Shown piece after piece: positions 1 through 8,241 of a stretch of DNA of 64,000 nucleotides (the stretch's first letter is position 1; every line of letters begins with the position of its first letter). This stretch comes from CAYWKS01 sp964458935 (lineage in GTDB: Bacteria; Planctomycetota; Phycisphaerae; Phycisphaerales; Zrk34), in assembly GCA_964458935.1 (NCBI GenBank), contig CAYWKS010000005.1:1-64000 (forward strand), in the 5' to 3' direction. Below the pieces are notes generated by a model. That model was given only the letters and a program-made list of their open reading frames with translations. It was not told the DNA's origin and made no database searches. The position numbers were made by a program, and so were the translations under genes.

Positions 1-415
1 GAAGGGCATCTACCCCGCGGTCGATCCGCTGCAGTCGACCAGCCGCATCCTCGACCCCGGCGTGATCGGCGCCGAGCACTACGCGGTCCGCCGCCGCGTG
101 CAGCAGATCCTCCAGCGGTACAAGGACCTGCAGGACATCATCGCGATCCTCGGCGTCGACGAGCTGAGCGAAGAAGACAAGCTGACCGTCTCCCGCGCCC
201 GCAAGATCGAGCGCTTCCTCAGCCAGCCGTTCTTCGTCGCCGAACAGTTCATCGGCATCGAGGGCGTGTACACGCCGCTGAACCAGACGATCGATTCGTT
301 CCGGCGCCTCTGCGACGGCGAGGGCGATGACCTGCCCGAAGGGGCGTTCATGTACGTCGGCACGCTCGACGACGCCCGCGCGAAGGCCGAGAAGATGTCC
401 GCCGACGCCGCGTAA
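1..415 (+). CDS. atpD: ATP synthase F1 subunit beta, C-terminal part (5' end outside window)
   Basis: Catalytic beta subunit of the F1 sector, on the cytoplasmic face of the membrane. Only the last 137 codons are present, reading in frame from base 2. They begin KGIYPAVDPLQSTSRILDP, the conserved stretch after the nucleotide-binding domain. The C-terminal helical domain follows, with the DELSEED-type acidic loop seen as DELSEEDKLTVSRARKIERF, then FLSQPFFVAEQF. The gene ends at TAA 413-415 and is followed 30 bases later by a strong intrinsic terminator. No atpC (epsilon) gene follows, although atpD-atpC is the usual order. Identification is essentially certain from these motifs. Confidence 0.97.
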   Translation, partial: KGIYPAVDPLQSTSRILDPGVIGAEHYAVRRRVQQILQRYKDLQDIIAILGVDELSEEDKLTVSRARKIERFLSQPFFVAEQFIGIEGVYTPLNQTIDSFRRLCDGEGDDLPEGAFMYVGTLDDARAKAEKMSADAA

Positions 416-444
416 CGCTGCGACCGCCACCGACCGACTTCAGG

Positions 445-469
445 GCCCACCCGCGCGGGTGGGCTTTTT
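445..469 (+). terminator. Intrinsic terminator after atpD
   Basis: A perfect GC-rich inverted repeat (GCCCACCCGC/GCGGGTGGGC, 445-464) is followed directly by five T. It lies 30 bases after the atpD stop codon, so it probably ends the ATP synthase transcript and separates it from the next gene. Confidence 0.9.
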
Positions 470-578
470 CGTGTGCGACAGGATCGATGCGGGCGCGACG
501 CGAGCGGCTGCGCGCCGCGGCGCGGGGTTTCATTTGTTAGTTTCAGAGATTTTGGACCACGCGGCGCGAGGGCCCCGA

Positions 579-584
579 TATACT
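579..584 (+). promoter_or_regulatory. Possible -10 box (TATACT) upstream of the 647 gene
   Basis: TATACT lies 62 bases before the ATG at 647, between the atpD terminator and the gene, where a promoter is needed. The best -35-like hexamer, TTGGAC at 552-557, is 21 bases away, which is longer than the usual 16-18. Only the -10 element is suggested, and weakly. Confidence 0.3.
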
Positions 585-646
585 ACAGGTATAGGCCGTG
601 GACGGCGAAATTCGTTCTGTAGTTAATTGACAAGGAGGTCAAGACC

Positions 647-1825
647 ATGTCCTCGACGCTTAGCGCCAAACTCAGCAACCTGTTCAAGCTCCGTCGCCCC
701 GTGGAAGTCGATGCCCACGGGAGGATGACGCCCTTGAGCGCGCGATCCAACCGCGAAGCCACGCTCCAGCAGCTCAAGAGTGGCTACATGGAAGTCGTCG
801 ACACCATGCAGGCCCTGCGGAGTCACATGGAGGAGCAGGCCCGGCGGTCGGATCGGCTGCTGACCATGATGGAGGGGTTGCCCGAAGTGCTGCGGTCGAT
901 CCCCGAGACCAACCGCGCCCAGACCGACGTGCTCAACGCCATCCAGGGGCAGATGCGCACGCAGACCGAATCGACCGGGCAGTTGTCGACCGCCCTGACT
1001 GACCTGGCCGGCGCGACGCAGAAGCAGCAGACCGCGCTCGGCGAGTTGCAGAAGCAGATGCAGACAAGCAACGAGCAGGGCGCCAGCCTCCGCGACAGCC
1101 TGGGCATCCTCTCGGAAACCATGGAGCACGTCACCGACGCCAGCCGCTCCAACGTCGAGGCGGTCAACCACATCGCCGATCAGTCCCGCAGCAACGACAA
1201 GCGGCTGCGCGAGCTGTTCCACCGCACGCAGAAGCACACGACCGTCATGTCCACGGTGAGCTGGGCGCTGGCGCTGGTGTCGCTGGGCATCGCCGGCTAC
1301 GTGGCGGTGATGGTCGCGAACGTCGCCGAGCAGGCCGGGAAGCAGCAGCCGGTCGTCATCGAGCAGGCGCGCACGCAGGTCCCACCGACCTACGCGGCGG
1401 GCGCGGGTTGGACGACGCCGCTGCTTCAGGCCATGCCCCCCGCCGGGCCCACCGGTGACCGCGCCGCGGCCGCGCCCGCCGATGAGGGCTTGGCCGATGC
1501 CGCCCCGACCCAAGCGTCCGCGGCGGTGACCTCGGACGAGGCGTCCGAGACGTCAGACGCACCGCAGGCGTCCGCGCCGACGGCGTCCGAGCAGGCCCAA
1601 GCCGACGCCGACGCCGGGGGCGAGGCTGCCGAGTCGATGGGCGACCAGGCGGCGGCGACCGAGCCTGACGCGGCGGGCGAGCCCGCCGACCGGGCCGAGG
1701 AACTGATCCTCAGCCCCACCGATGATACAGCCGACATCCCCGCGGCCGATCACGAAGCCGCGGCGGCGTCCGAGGCCGATCGGCTCGCCGAGTTCGGCGA
1801 ATTGCCCGAACCCGACCGGCCCTGA
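647..1825 (+). CDS. Coiled-coil single-pass membrane protein with long acidic alanine-rich tail, function unknown
   Basis: A 392-residue protein of no recognised family. A strong Shine-Dalgarno, AAGGAGGT at 632-639, fixes the ATG at 647. Residues about 30-195 are heptad-rich and polar (many Q, E, T, S, M), resembling the helical region of methyl-accepting proteins, but no conserved MCP signalling hairpin is visible. One membrane segment lies at about 203-225 (VSWALALVSLGIAGYVAV). The C-terminal 150 residues are Ala/Asp/Glu/Pro-rich and probably disordered. There is no N-terminal signal peptide, so the coiled coil is probably cytoplasmic and the tail periplasmic. It is monocistronic, bounded by a terminator on each side. 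A structural, partitioning or envelope-tethering role is possible but not shown. Confidence 0.75.
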   Translation: MSSTLSAKLSNLFKLRRPVEVDAHGRMTPLSARSNREATLQQLKSGYMEVVDTMQALRSHMEEQARRSDRLLTMMEGLPEVLRSIPETNRAQTDVLNAIQGQMRTQTESTGQLSTALTDLAGATQKQQTALGELQKQMQTSNEQGASLRDSLGILSETMEHVTDASRSNVEAVNHIADQSRSNDKRLRELFHRTQKHTTVMSTVSWALALVSLGIAGYVAVMVANVAEQAGKQQPVVIEQARTQVPPTYAAGAGWTTPLLQAMPPAGPTGDRAAAAPADEGLADAAPTQASAAVTSDEASETSDAPQASAPTASEQAQADADAGGEAAESMGDQAAATEPDAAGEPADRAEELILSPTDDTADIPAADHEAAAASEADRLAEFGELPEPDRP

Positions 1826-1858
1826 GCGGCGGGTCACGGCGAACGCACCGATTTCGAG

Positions 1859-1886
1859 CCCACGCATCGCGGTGCGTGGGTTTTTT
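1859..1886 (+). terminator. Intrinsic terminator after the 647 gene
   Basis: The stem CCCACGCA (1859-1866) pairs perfectly with TGCGTGGG (1873-1880) across a 6-base loop and is followed by six T. It lies 34 bases after the stop codon at 1825. Confidence 0.9.
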
Positions 1887-2018
1887 CGTGCCCCCGAACC
1901 ATGCGTGAAGCGCTTGGGCTGACGCGGCTTGTCAGCGGCGGGCCCGGCCGGCGGTGGAGCGGCGGGCGGTTGTGCCGTACCCTTGACAGCGCTCATACCC
2001 GAGCGGGAGGCGCTATCG

Positions 2019-2828
2019 ATGGACTTGCCTCCACAACTGTACACGCTGGCGATCGCGGTGTTCGCGGGGTTGCTGGCGAGCGTGGCGTGCGGGCTGGGGG
2101 CGCTGCCCTTGTTCATCCCCGGGCTGGACCCGCGGCGACATATCGGGCTGGGCTACGGCGTGGCGGGCGGGTTGATGTTCGCCGCGAGCGTCTACAACCT
2201 CATCTACGAAGGGTTGCAGATCCGTCAGGCGGACCTGTATGCGTTCGAGAACGTCTGGCCGGTCGTGCTGGGCATCCTCGCCGGCGCGGTGTTCCTGAGC
2301 ATCGCCGAGAAGTTGATCCACCGGCGGACCGATCGCGGCGAAGGCGGGGCGGAGTTGTACAAGGGCTGGGGCGGGGCGACGGGCGTGCTGGTGTTCGTCG
2401 CGATGACCGTGCATTCGATCCCCGAGGGCGTTGCGGTGGGCACGGGGTTCACGTTGCAGGAGTTGCCGCATTACAACGCCGCGGGCGTGGGCACGTTCAT
2501 CGCGGTGGCGATCGCCATCCACAACATCCCCGAGGGCCTGGCGGTGGCGATCCCGATGCGCAGCGCCGGCGCGTCGCTGGGCCGGTGTTTCGGGGCGGCG
2601 TTCCTGACGAGCCTGCCCCAGCCGCTGGCGGCGATCCCCGCGGTGCTGCTGTCGTACCTGTTCGAGCCGATCATGCCGTTCCTCATGGGCTTCGCCGCGG
2701 GCGCGATGATCTTCCTGGTCATCCTGGAACTGATCCCCGAGGCGCTGGAGACCGAGAGCCACGGCCGCATCGCCTGGGCGTTCACGCTGGGGTTCTGCGG
2801 CATGCTGCTGATCCAGGTGTTGCTGTGA
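2019..2828 (+). CDS. ZIP-family divalent metal transporter (ZupT/GufA-like)
   Basis: Predicted inner-membrane importer of Zn2+ or related divalent metals, 269 aa with about eight hydrophobic segments. The two ZIP signature motifs of the binuclear metal site are intact: HSIPEG in TM4 (His132) and HNIPEG in TM5 (His168). The ATG at 2019 (MDLPPQLYTL) is preferred over an upstream in-frame ATG at 1929, because it places the first membrane helix normally and has GGGAG about 11 bases upstream; the 30 upstream residues are Gly/Ala-rich and look untranslated. The next gene starts directly after the stop codon (TGAATG), so the two are probably co-translated. Metal specificity cannot be read from the sequence. 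Confidence 0.88.
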   Translation: MDLPPQLYTLAIAVFAGLLASVACGLGALPLFIPGLDPRRHIGLGYGVAGGLMFAASVYNLIYEGLQIRQADLYAFENVWPVVLGILAGAVFLSIAEKLIHRRTDRGEGGAELYKGWGGATGVLVFVAMTVHSIPEGVAVGTGFTLQELPHYNAAGVGTFIAVAIAIHNIPEGLAVAIPMRSAGASLGRCFGAAFLTSLPQPLAAIPAVLLSYLFEPIMPFLMGFAAGAMIFLVILELIPEALETESHGRIAWAFTLGFCGMLLIQVLL

Positions 2829-3197
2829 ATGAGTGAAGAAGTCGGATCCATCCGAGTGGGTTTCGACTGCCCGCGGTGCGGGCGGCGGAACCGCGCGCCG
2901 ATCACGGCGATCGGGAAGCAGGCGGTGTGCCCGGGTTGCGGGCTGACGATGCGGGTGCCGCGGCCGGGGCAGGCGGACGCCGACGCGGAAACCGGCGAAG
3001 GCCTGCGGCTGCCGCCGCGCGTGGGCCACGCCCGGTACCTCGAAGCGCTCGAGCAGATGGCCGCGTCCAAACCGGCGAACCCGCCCCCGCCGCCGCGGCG
3101 GATCACGCCGCTGAGCTGGGTGCTGATCCTGTTCAACGTGATCGTGCTCGGGGTGATCGTCGGGCTGGTCGTGGCGTGGGCGATCCGCGGGGGCTAG
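2829..3197 (+). CDS. Small zinc-ribbon protein with C-terminal membrane anchor
   Basis: A 122-residue protein. The N-terminus carries a four-cysteine ribbon, CPRC (C14, C17) and CPGC (C34, C37), the usual arrangement of a structural zinc site. A proline-rich linker (NPPPPPRR) leads to one transmembrane helix at about 95-118, followed by a short charged end. The domain order (cytosolic ribbon, linker, tail anchor) is common in planctomycete membrane proteins of unknown function. The start codon abuts the stop of the ZIP transporter gene, suggesting an operon and possibly a metal-related role, but no function is assigned. Confidence 0.7.
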   Translation: MSEEVGSIRVGFDCPRCGRRNRAPITAIGKQAVCPGCGLTMRVPRPGQADADAETGEGLRLPPRVGHARYLEALEQMAASKPANPPPPPRRITPLSWVLILFNVIVLGVIVGLVVAWAIRGG

Positions 3198-3200
3198 CGG

Positions 3201-3833
3201 TCAGTCGACGGCGCGGCGGAGCACATCCAGGGCGCCGACCTTGTCCAGCTCCGACTCGATCTGCCGCTGCATCTGGTCGTAGTCGCGGACCTCGGGCGGC
3301 GGGCTCAAGGCGCTGGGCACGTCGTCCCGGCCCCGGACCAGCCCCAGCGACCCATCGCCGGTGACGGTGATGATCCACCGCCCCTCGCCCAGCGACCGGT
3401 AGACCGCGTTGCCGTACCGCGCGCCCGGCGCGTCCCAGTCGATCTCGGCGAAGTCGGGGTTGATGACCGTGCCCTCGCGTGGCGGCGTGCGATCGTCGTA
3501 CACCCGCCGGATCCACAACCGCCCGTCGACCAGCGCGTAGTCGCAGTAGATCTCCCGCTCGGGGTCGTAGGGCGTGCCGATCACCCGCCGCTCACCGTCG
3601 GCCGTGCGGATCACCACGCTCAGTTCGTCGTTGCCGACGAGCAGTTCGGTGACGGCGGTGCGGCGGACGGCCTGGTTGTACATCGCCCGCAGCGATTCGT
3701 AGTCGTTGCTCACCCGTCGCAGCCGATCGCGGTAGACATCGACCGTGACCCGCGACTCGGCCAGCTTCCAGCCGGCGAACGATCCCAGCCCCAGCAACAC
3801 GGCGAACCCGGCGGTGGTGATGAGTTTGGTCAT
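3201..3833 (-). CDS. Hypothetical membrane-anchored protein
   Basis: A 210-residue protein of unknown family. The N-terminus is a hydrophobic helix (TTAGFAVLLGLGSFAGWKL) that is either an uncleaved anchor or a signal peptide. It is followed by a short coiled region (SNDYESLRAMYNQAV) and a beta-rich domain with charged turns. No catalytic motif is recognised. The gene lies 94 bases downstream of the aldehyde dehydrogenase gene on the same strand and converges with the zinc-ribbon gene, leaving only three bases between their stop codons. It could be the last gene of the dehydrogenase transcript, but nothing in its sequence supports a shared function. Confidence 0.6.
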   Translation of the reverse strand: MTKLITTAGFAVLLGLGSFAGWKLAESRVTVDVYRDRLRRVSNDYESLRAMYNQAVRRTAVTELLVGNDELSVVIRTADGERRVIGTPYDPEREIYCDYALVDGRLWIRRVYDDRTPPREGTVINPDFAEIDWDAPGARYGNAVYRSLGEGRWIITVTGDGSLGLVRGRDDVPSALSPPPEVRDYDQMQRQIESELDKVGALDVLRRAVD

Positions 3834-3927
3834 GGAACAACCTCGGCCGCTCAGCGCCCACAGGGGTGTATCGACCGCCGTGCATGCCGGGCGTGAATGA
3901 TCGCCGGTTCGGGCCGCCGCCCTGCAC

Positions 3928-5361
3928 CTACACCCCGCGGAGGACCAGCAGGCGGGGTTCGGTCATCTCGTCGATGGCCCAGCGCAGGCCCTCGCGGCCG
4001 AGGCCCGAGTCCTTCACCCCGCCGTACGGCATGTGGTCCACGCGCCAGCTCGGCACGTCGTTGACCATCACGCCGCCGACCTCGAGCTGATCCCACGCCT
4101 GGTGGATGCGGAAGATGTCGCGGGTGAACAGGCCGGCCTGCAGACCGTAGCGCGAGTTGTTGGTGAAGTTGATCGCGTCCTCGAAATCGCGGTAGCGGTA
4201 GAGCACCGCGACCGGGCCGAACACCTCTTCGCAGTTGACCTTGGCGTCGACGTCGGCGTTCTCGAGCAGCGTCGGCTGGACGAGCACGCCGTCGCGGCCG
4301 CCGCCGCACAGCACCGTGGCGCCGCCCGACTTCGCTTCGTCGACCCAGTGGACCAAACGCTCGGCGTCTTTCTCGCTGATGACCGGGCCGACGTAGGTGT
4401 CGTCCCGCATGGGGTCGCCGACCTTGAGCTGCTTCGTCGCTTCGACGAGCTTGTCACGGAACCGTTCGTAGATATCGTCGTGCACGTAGAAGCGCTGGAC
4501 GCTGATGCACGACTGGCCGGACTGGTAGAACGCCCCGAGCAACGAGCGATCGACGACGTCGTCGAGGTCGACGTCGTTGTGGACGATGCAGGCGGCGTTG
4601 CCGCCGAGTTCGAGGTGGACCTTCTTCTTGCCGGCCCGGGCCTTGAGCTTCCAGCCGACGCCATCGGACCCGGTGAACGACAGCAGCTTGAGGCGGTCAT
4701 CTTCGACGATGGGCGCGGCGGTGTCGTTGTCGGCGATGAGCACGCTGAAGGCGCCCTCGGGCAGGTCGGTCTCGGCGAGGACCTCGCCGATGATCAGCGC
4801 GCCGATGGGGGTGTTGCGGGCGGGCTTGAGCACCCAGGGGCACCCGACCGCCAGCGCCGGTGCGACCTTGTGCGCCACGAGGTTCAGCGGGAAGTTGAAG
4901 GGCGTGATGAACCCGCAGGGCCCGATCGGCACGCGCTTCCACATCCCGAACCGCCCGGCGGCGCGCTCGCTGATCTCCATCGGCTGGACCTCGCCGTAGA
5001 CCCGAACGCATTCCTCGGCGGCGATGCGGAACGTGTCGATCAGCCGCGTCACCTCGCCCCGCGCATGCTGCATGGGCTTGCCCGCCTCCACGCACAACGA
5101 CTCGGCCAGCTCGTCGTAACGCTCCTCGAACCGCTCGACGCAGTGGTAGAGCACCGCCTGACGCTGGTAAGGCTTGAACCGCCGCAGCGGCTCGGCGGCG
5201 CTGACCGCGCCCTCGATCGCGCGCTCGACCGCCTCGGCGTCCGCCAACGCCACCCGCGTCGCCTCCGCTTGCGTGTACTTGTTGGTCACGACCACGTCGG
5301 CGTTGGGCTGCTCGGCCTTGCTCGCGACGTAGATCGGGTATTGCGATTGCAGTTTGCTCAT
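3928..5361 (-). CDS. NAD(P)-dependent aldehyde dehydrogenase (succinate semialdehyde dehydrogenase candidate)
   Basis: An ALDH superfamily enzyme of 477 aa, oxidising an aldehyde to the acid in the cytoplasm. Both catalytic residues are present: the general-base Glu in HLELGG (E251) and the nucleophilic Cys in GQSCIS (C285). The cofactor-binding TPFNFPLN and FTGSDGVG stretches are also clear, as is the C-terminal PYGGVKDSGLGREG motif. It lies 50 bases downstream of a TPP-dependent decarboxylase-like gene on the same strand, so the pair is probably an operon. In cyanobacteria an adjacent pair annotated as acetolactate synthase plus ALDH is 2-oxoglutarate decarboxylase plus succinate semialdehyde dehydrogenase. 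The same substrate here is an inference; lactaldehyde or glyceraldehyde-type substrates are alternatives. Confidence 0.85.
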   Translation of the reverse strand: MSKLQSQYPIYVASKAEQPNADVVVTNKYTQAEATRVALADAEAVERAIEGAVSAAEPLRRFKPYQRQAVLYHCVERFEERYDELAESLCVEAGKPMQHARGEVTRLIDTFRIAAEECVRVYGEVQPMEISERAAGRFGMWKRVPIGPCGFITPFNFPLNLVAHKVAPALAVGCPWVLKPARNTPIGALIIGEVLAETDLPEGAFSVLIADNDTAAPIVEDDRLKLLSFTGSDGVGWKLKARAGKKKVHLELGGNAACIVHNDVDLDDVVDRSLLGAFYQSGQSCISVQRFYVHDDIYERFRDKLVEATKQLKVGDPMRDDTYVGPVISEKDAERLVHWVDEAKSGGATVLCGGGRDGVLVQPTLLENADVDAKVNCEEVFGPVAVLYRYRDFEDAINFTNNSRYGLQAGLFTRDIFRIHQAWDQLEVGGVMVNDVPSWRVDHMPYGGVKDSGLGREGLRWAIDEMTEPRLLVLRGV

Positions 5362-5411
5362 GGTGACGTCTCTCCGTCGAACGCGTCGATCCGAGACCGA
5401 CGGCTGGCGTT

Positions 5412-7085
5412 TCAGATCGGGCAGACCAGGTTGCCCAGCCGCTCGGTCAGCTTGGGGTTCTCACGATAGTCGATGGGCAAGGCGATGAGGCTCGGCCCGT
5501 CGTGGGCGAGCGCCTCGTCGATCGCGCCGGGCAGGTCCGCGGTGCGGTCGATGCACCGGCCGTGCCAGCCGAACGCGCCGGCCAGCGTGCACCAGTCGGG
5601 GTTGCCGAAGCTGAGGTTGGTGTGCCGGCCGAACTCGTTGTCCTGCTTCCAGGAGATCAGCCCGTACCCGCCGTCGATCCAGACCATGACGTTGATGTTG
5701 GCGTTGAGCCGCCGCGCCGTCTCCATCTCCTGGACGTTCATGAGGAAGTCGCCGTCTCCGGCGATGGCGAAGACGTTGCGATCGGTGGGCCCGCCGTCGA
5801 GCCCGTCGCGGACGACGATCGCGGCGCCGATCGCCCCGGGCAGCGCCAGGCCCATCGAGCAGAAGCCGTTGGGGATGATGCAGGTGTTGGGGTCGTGGCA
5901 GGGGTAGTGCCGGGCGATCCACATCTTGTGCGCCCCGACGCCCGACAGCAGGATGTCCGACGGGCCCAGCGCCGCGCGGACGTCGTAGAGGACTTTCTGG
6001 GGCTTGAGCGCCCCGGCCGAGTCGTCGGTCTTGTACTCGACCATGTCCTGCCACATGGACTTGCGCGCCATTTCCTGGACGCGCATGTTGTACTTGGGCA
6101 CGCCGTGCGACTCGAACCGCGCCGTCAGCGCGCCCAGCGCGTGGCCGACGTCGCCGATCAGCTCGACTTGGGGGTTGTAGTTGGCGTCGATCTCGGCGGG
6201 GAGGAAGTCGATGTGGATGATGCACTCGTCGCCCCGCGGGTTCCACAGCCTCGGGGGGTACTCGACCATGTCGTACCCGACGGTCACGATCACGTCGGCC
6301 GCCTCGACCGCGCAGGTGGCGTGGTCGCGGCTCGACAGGCCGATCGTGTAGAGGCAGTAGTCGGCGTCCATGTCGACGCAGCCCTTGGCCATGAAGGTGC
6401 TGACCACGCCGATGCCCGTGAGGTCGCACAGGCGGCGCAACTGCTCGCTGGCGCGCTTACGGATCGTGCCGTTGCCCGCGAGGATGATCGGGTTGGTCGC
6501 GCGGCGGAGCAGCTCGAACGCCTGGTCGACGGCGTGGTCGTCGGGCTCGGGCCGACGGAATCGGCGGACCTCCATCGGCCGGGTGGCCGCGTCCCGCTCG
6601 GCGATGTCCTCGGCCAGCTCGATGTGCGTGGCGCCGGGCTTCTCGGTCCGCGACAGGCGGACGGCCTTGCGGATGACCTCGGGGATGTTGTCCGGGTGGG
6701 CGATGGCGTGCGACCACTTGGTGATCGGCTCGTACATCTGGACCACGTCCATGACCTGGTGCGATTCCTTGTGCTGGCGGGTGGTGGCGCCCTGCCCGGT
6801 GAGCACGAGCATCGGGGCGCGGTCCATGTTGGCGTCGGCGACCCCGGTCACAAGGTTGGTCGCGCCCGGCCCCAGCGTGCCCAGGCAACCGGCGGGGTTG
6901 CCGGTGAGCCGACCGTAGACCTCGGCCATGAACGCGGCGCCCTGCTCGTGCCGGCACAGCACGAACTTAACGTCCGATCCCTCCAGCGACATCAGCAGGT
7001 CCGCGTTCTCCTCGCCGGGCACACCGAAGATGTAACGGATGTCCTCGGCTTCCAGGCATTTCACAAACAGGTCCGATGCTTTCAT
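5412..7085 (-). CDS. Thiamine pyrophosphate enzyme of the acetolactate synthase/2-oxoglutarate decarboxylase group
   Basis: A 557-residue TPP-dependent enzyme with the three standard domains. The N-terminal pyrimidine-binding domain has FGVPGEENADLL and the catalytic Glu in RHEQGAAF (E47), with GTLGPGATNL nearby. The central domain begins near residue 190. The C-terminal diphosphate-binding domain has AIAGDGDFLMN and, at the Mg2+-ligand position, WIDGGYGLISWKQ. The wording GEEN and the NDGGYG-like motif resemble cyanobacterial 2-oxoglutarate decarboxylase more than biosynthetic IlvB. No small regulatory subunit gene (ilvN) follows, which argues against valine/isoleucine synthesis. The next gene is an aldehyde dehydrogenase, as expected for a decarboxylase that releases a semialdehyde. 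The exact reaction is inferred. Confidence 0.85.
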   Translation of the reverse strand: MKASDLFVKCLEAEDIRYIFGVPGEENADLLMSLEGSDVKFVLCRHEQGAAFMAEVYGRLTGNPAGCLGTLGPGATNLVTGVADANMDRAPMLVLTGQGATTRQHKESHQVMDVVQMYEPITKWSHAIAHPDNIPEVIRKAVRLSRTEKPGATHIELAEDIAERDAATRPMEVRRFRRPEPDDHAVDQAFELLRRATNPIILAGNGTIRKRASEQLRRLCDLTGIGVVSTFMAKGCVDMDADYCLYTIGLSSRDHATCAVEAADVIVTVGYDMVEYPPRLWNPRGDECIIHIDFLPAEIDANYNPQVELIGDVGHALGALTARFESHGVPKYNMRVQEMARKSMWQDMVEYKTDDSAGALKPQKVLYDVRAALGPSDILLSGVGAHKMWIARHYPCHDPNTCIIPNGFCSMGLALPGAIGAAIVVRDGLDGGPTDRNVFAIAGDGDFLMNVQEMETARRLNANINVMVWIDGGYGLISWKQDNEFGRHTNLSFGNPDWCTLAGAFGWHGRCIDRTADLPGAIDEALAHDGPSLIALPIDYRENPKLTERLGNLVCPI

Positions 7086-7252
7086 GTTCGACGCATCCTT
7101 TCAGACATTCATAGACGTTCCGCTTCATTGCATCCATTGATGCCGGTCGGGCAGGCGGGGATTCATGCGGAGCATCCCCGCGGCGCTTGGACAGCGGTCC
7201 GGACGCCCTGTAGAGTCCGGCATTCTCGCCTCGACACAACGGAGCGGTCGGT

Positions 7253-8203
7253 ATGCGTTGGATCATTGCGGTGGTGGCCCTGTCGGCGGTCGTAGCTCAC
7301 GGCGCCGAGGAATCAACGGACGTGCTGCGTTTGAAGGCGGGCGACGTGCTGCGCGGCGTCGTCCTCGAACGGACCGAGGCGTACGTCATCCTCGAGCACC
7401 CGCTGCTGGGTCGGCTGACGATCCCGAAAGAGCACCTTATGGTCGAGGATGAAGGCCAGCCCCAGGTCGATGCGGAGGCTCCGGCCGACTCGGCGGTGGC
7501 CGCTGTCGACGCCGCGGCGCCCGCCGATGACGAGGCGGACCAGCCCGCCGCGGAGTGGAGCAGCCGGGTCGACGTCGGGCTCAACGCCACGTTTGGCAAC
7601 AGCGACGACCAGTCGCTGGCCGTGGACGTCGGGACCGAGCGGCAGAGCCCGCGGTCGGCGCTGACGCTGGCGTCGGGCTACTACTACGCCGTCAGCGACA
7701 ACGAGACGACGAACAATCAGTTCAACTTCACGGGCAACCACGACTGGTTGAACCCGGAGAGCCGATGGTTCTATTTCGTACGGGGGACCTATGACTTCGA
7801 CGAGTTCGAGTCGTGGCGACACCGGGTGGCCGGCCAGGGCGGGCCCGGCTACCACCTCGTCCAGGCCGACGACCTGACGATCGATCTGAAGGCCGGCCTC
7901 GGCGCCCGCAGGGAGTTCGTATCGGAGAACGACGACGTGAAGTTCGAAGCGGTGGGCCAGGTGCTGGGCGAATGGCAGATGACCGACCGCCAGAGCCTCA
8001 CGTTCAGCGCCGCGATCTTCCCGGTGGTGACCGAGCCGGACGACTACCGGACCGAAGAGCAGGTCGCCTGGCGGATGGCGCTGGACAACGACCAGAAGCT
8101 CAACCTCGCCTTCAAGATCAAGCACGAGTACCAGTCGGTCGTCGACCCCGAGAACGACAAGCACGACGTGCGCCTGTTCCTCGGTCTGGGCTACCAGTTC
8201 TGA
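7253..8203 (+). CDS. DUF481 (YdiY-like) outer-membrane beta-barrel protein with N-terminal Sm-like domain
   Basis: A 316-residue exported protein. The signal peptide (MRWIIAVVALSAVVAHG) is followed by a small beta domain (LRLKAGDVLRGVVLERTEAY) like those found before DUF481 barrels in planctomycetes. An Ala/Asp-rich linker comes next, and then from about residue 101 a series of amphipathic strands starting SSRVDVGLNATFGN and ending GLGYQF with a terminal Phe, typical of an outer-membrane barrel. YdiY in enterics is described as salt-induced; no transport substrate is known. The ATG has GGAG eight bases upstream. The gene is divergent from the TPP enzyme gene and convergent with topA. Confidence 0.82.
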   Translation: MRWIIAVVALSAVVAHGAEESTDVLRLKAGDVLRGVVLERTEAYVILEHPLLGRLTIPKEHLMVEDEGQPQVDAEAPADSAVAAVDAAAPADDEADQPAAEWSSRVDVGLNATFGNSDDQSLAVDVGTERQSPRSALTLASGYYYAVSDNETTNNQFNFTGNHDWLNPESRWFYFVRGTYDFDEFESWRHRVAGQGGPGYHLVQADDLTIDLKAGLGARREFVSENDDVKFEAVGQVLGEWQMTDRQSLTFSAAIFPVVTEPDDYRTEEQVAWRMALDNDQKLNLAFKIKHEYQSVVDPENDKHDVRLFLGLGYQF

Positions 8204-8241
8204 TGTGCGTCGGGAAGGGCCAAGGCGATCGCGGGTTCGGG

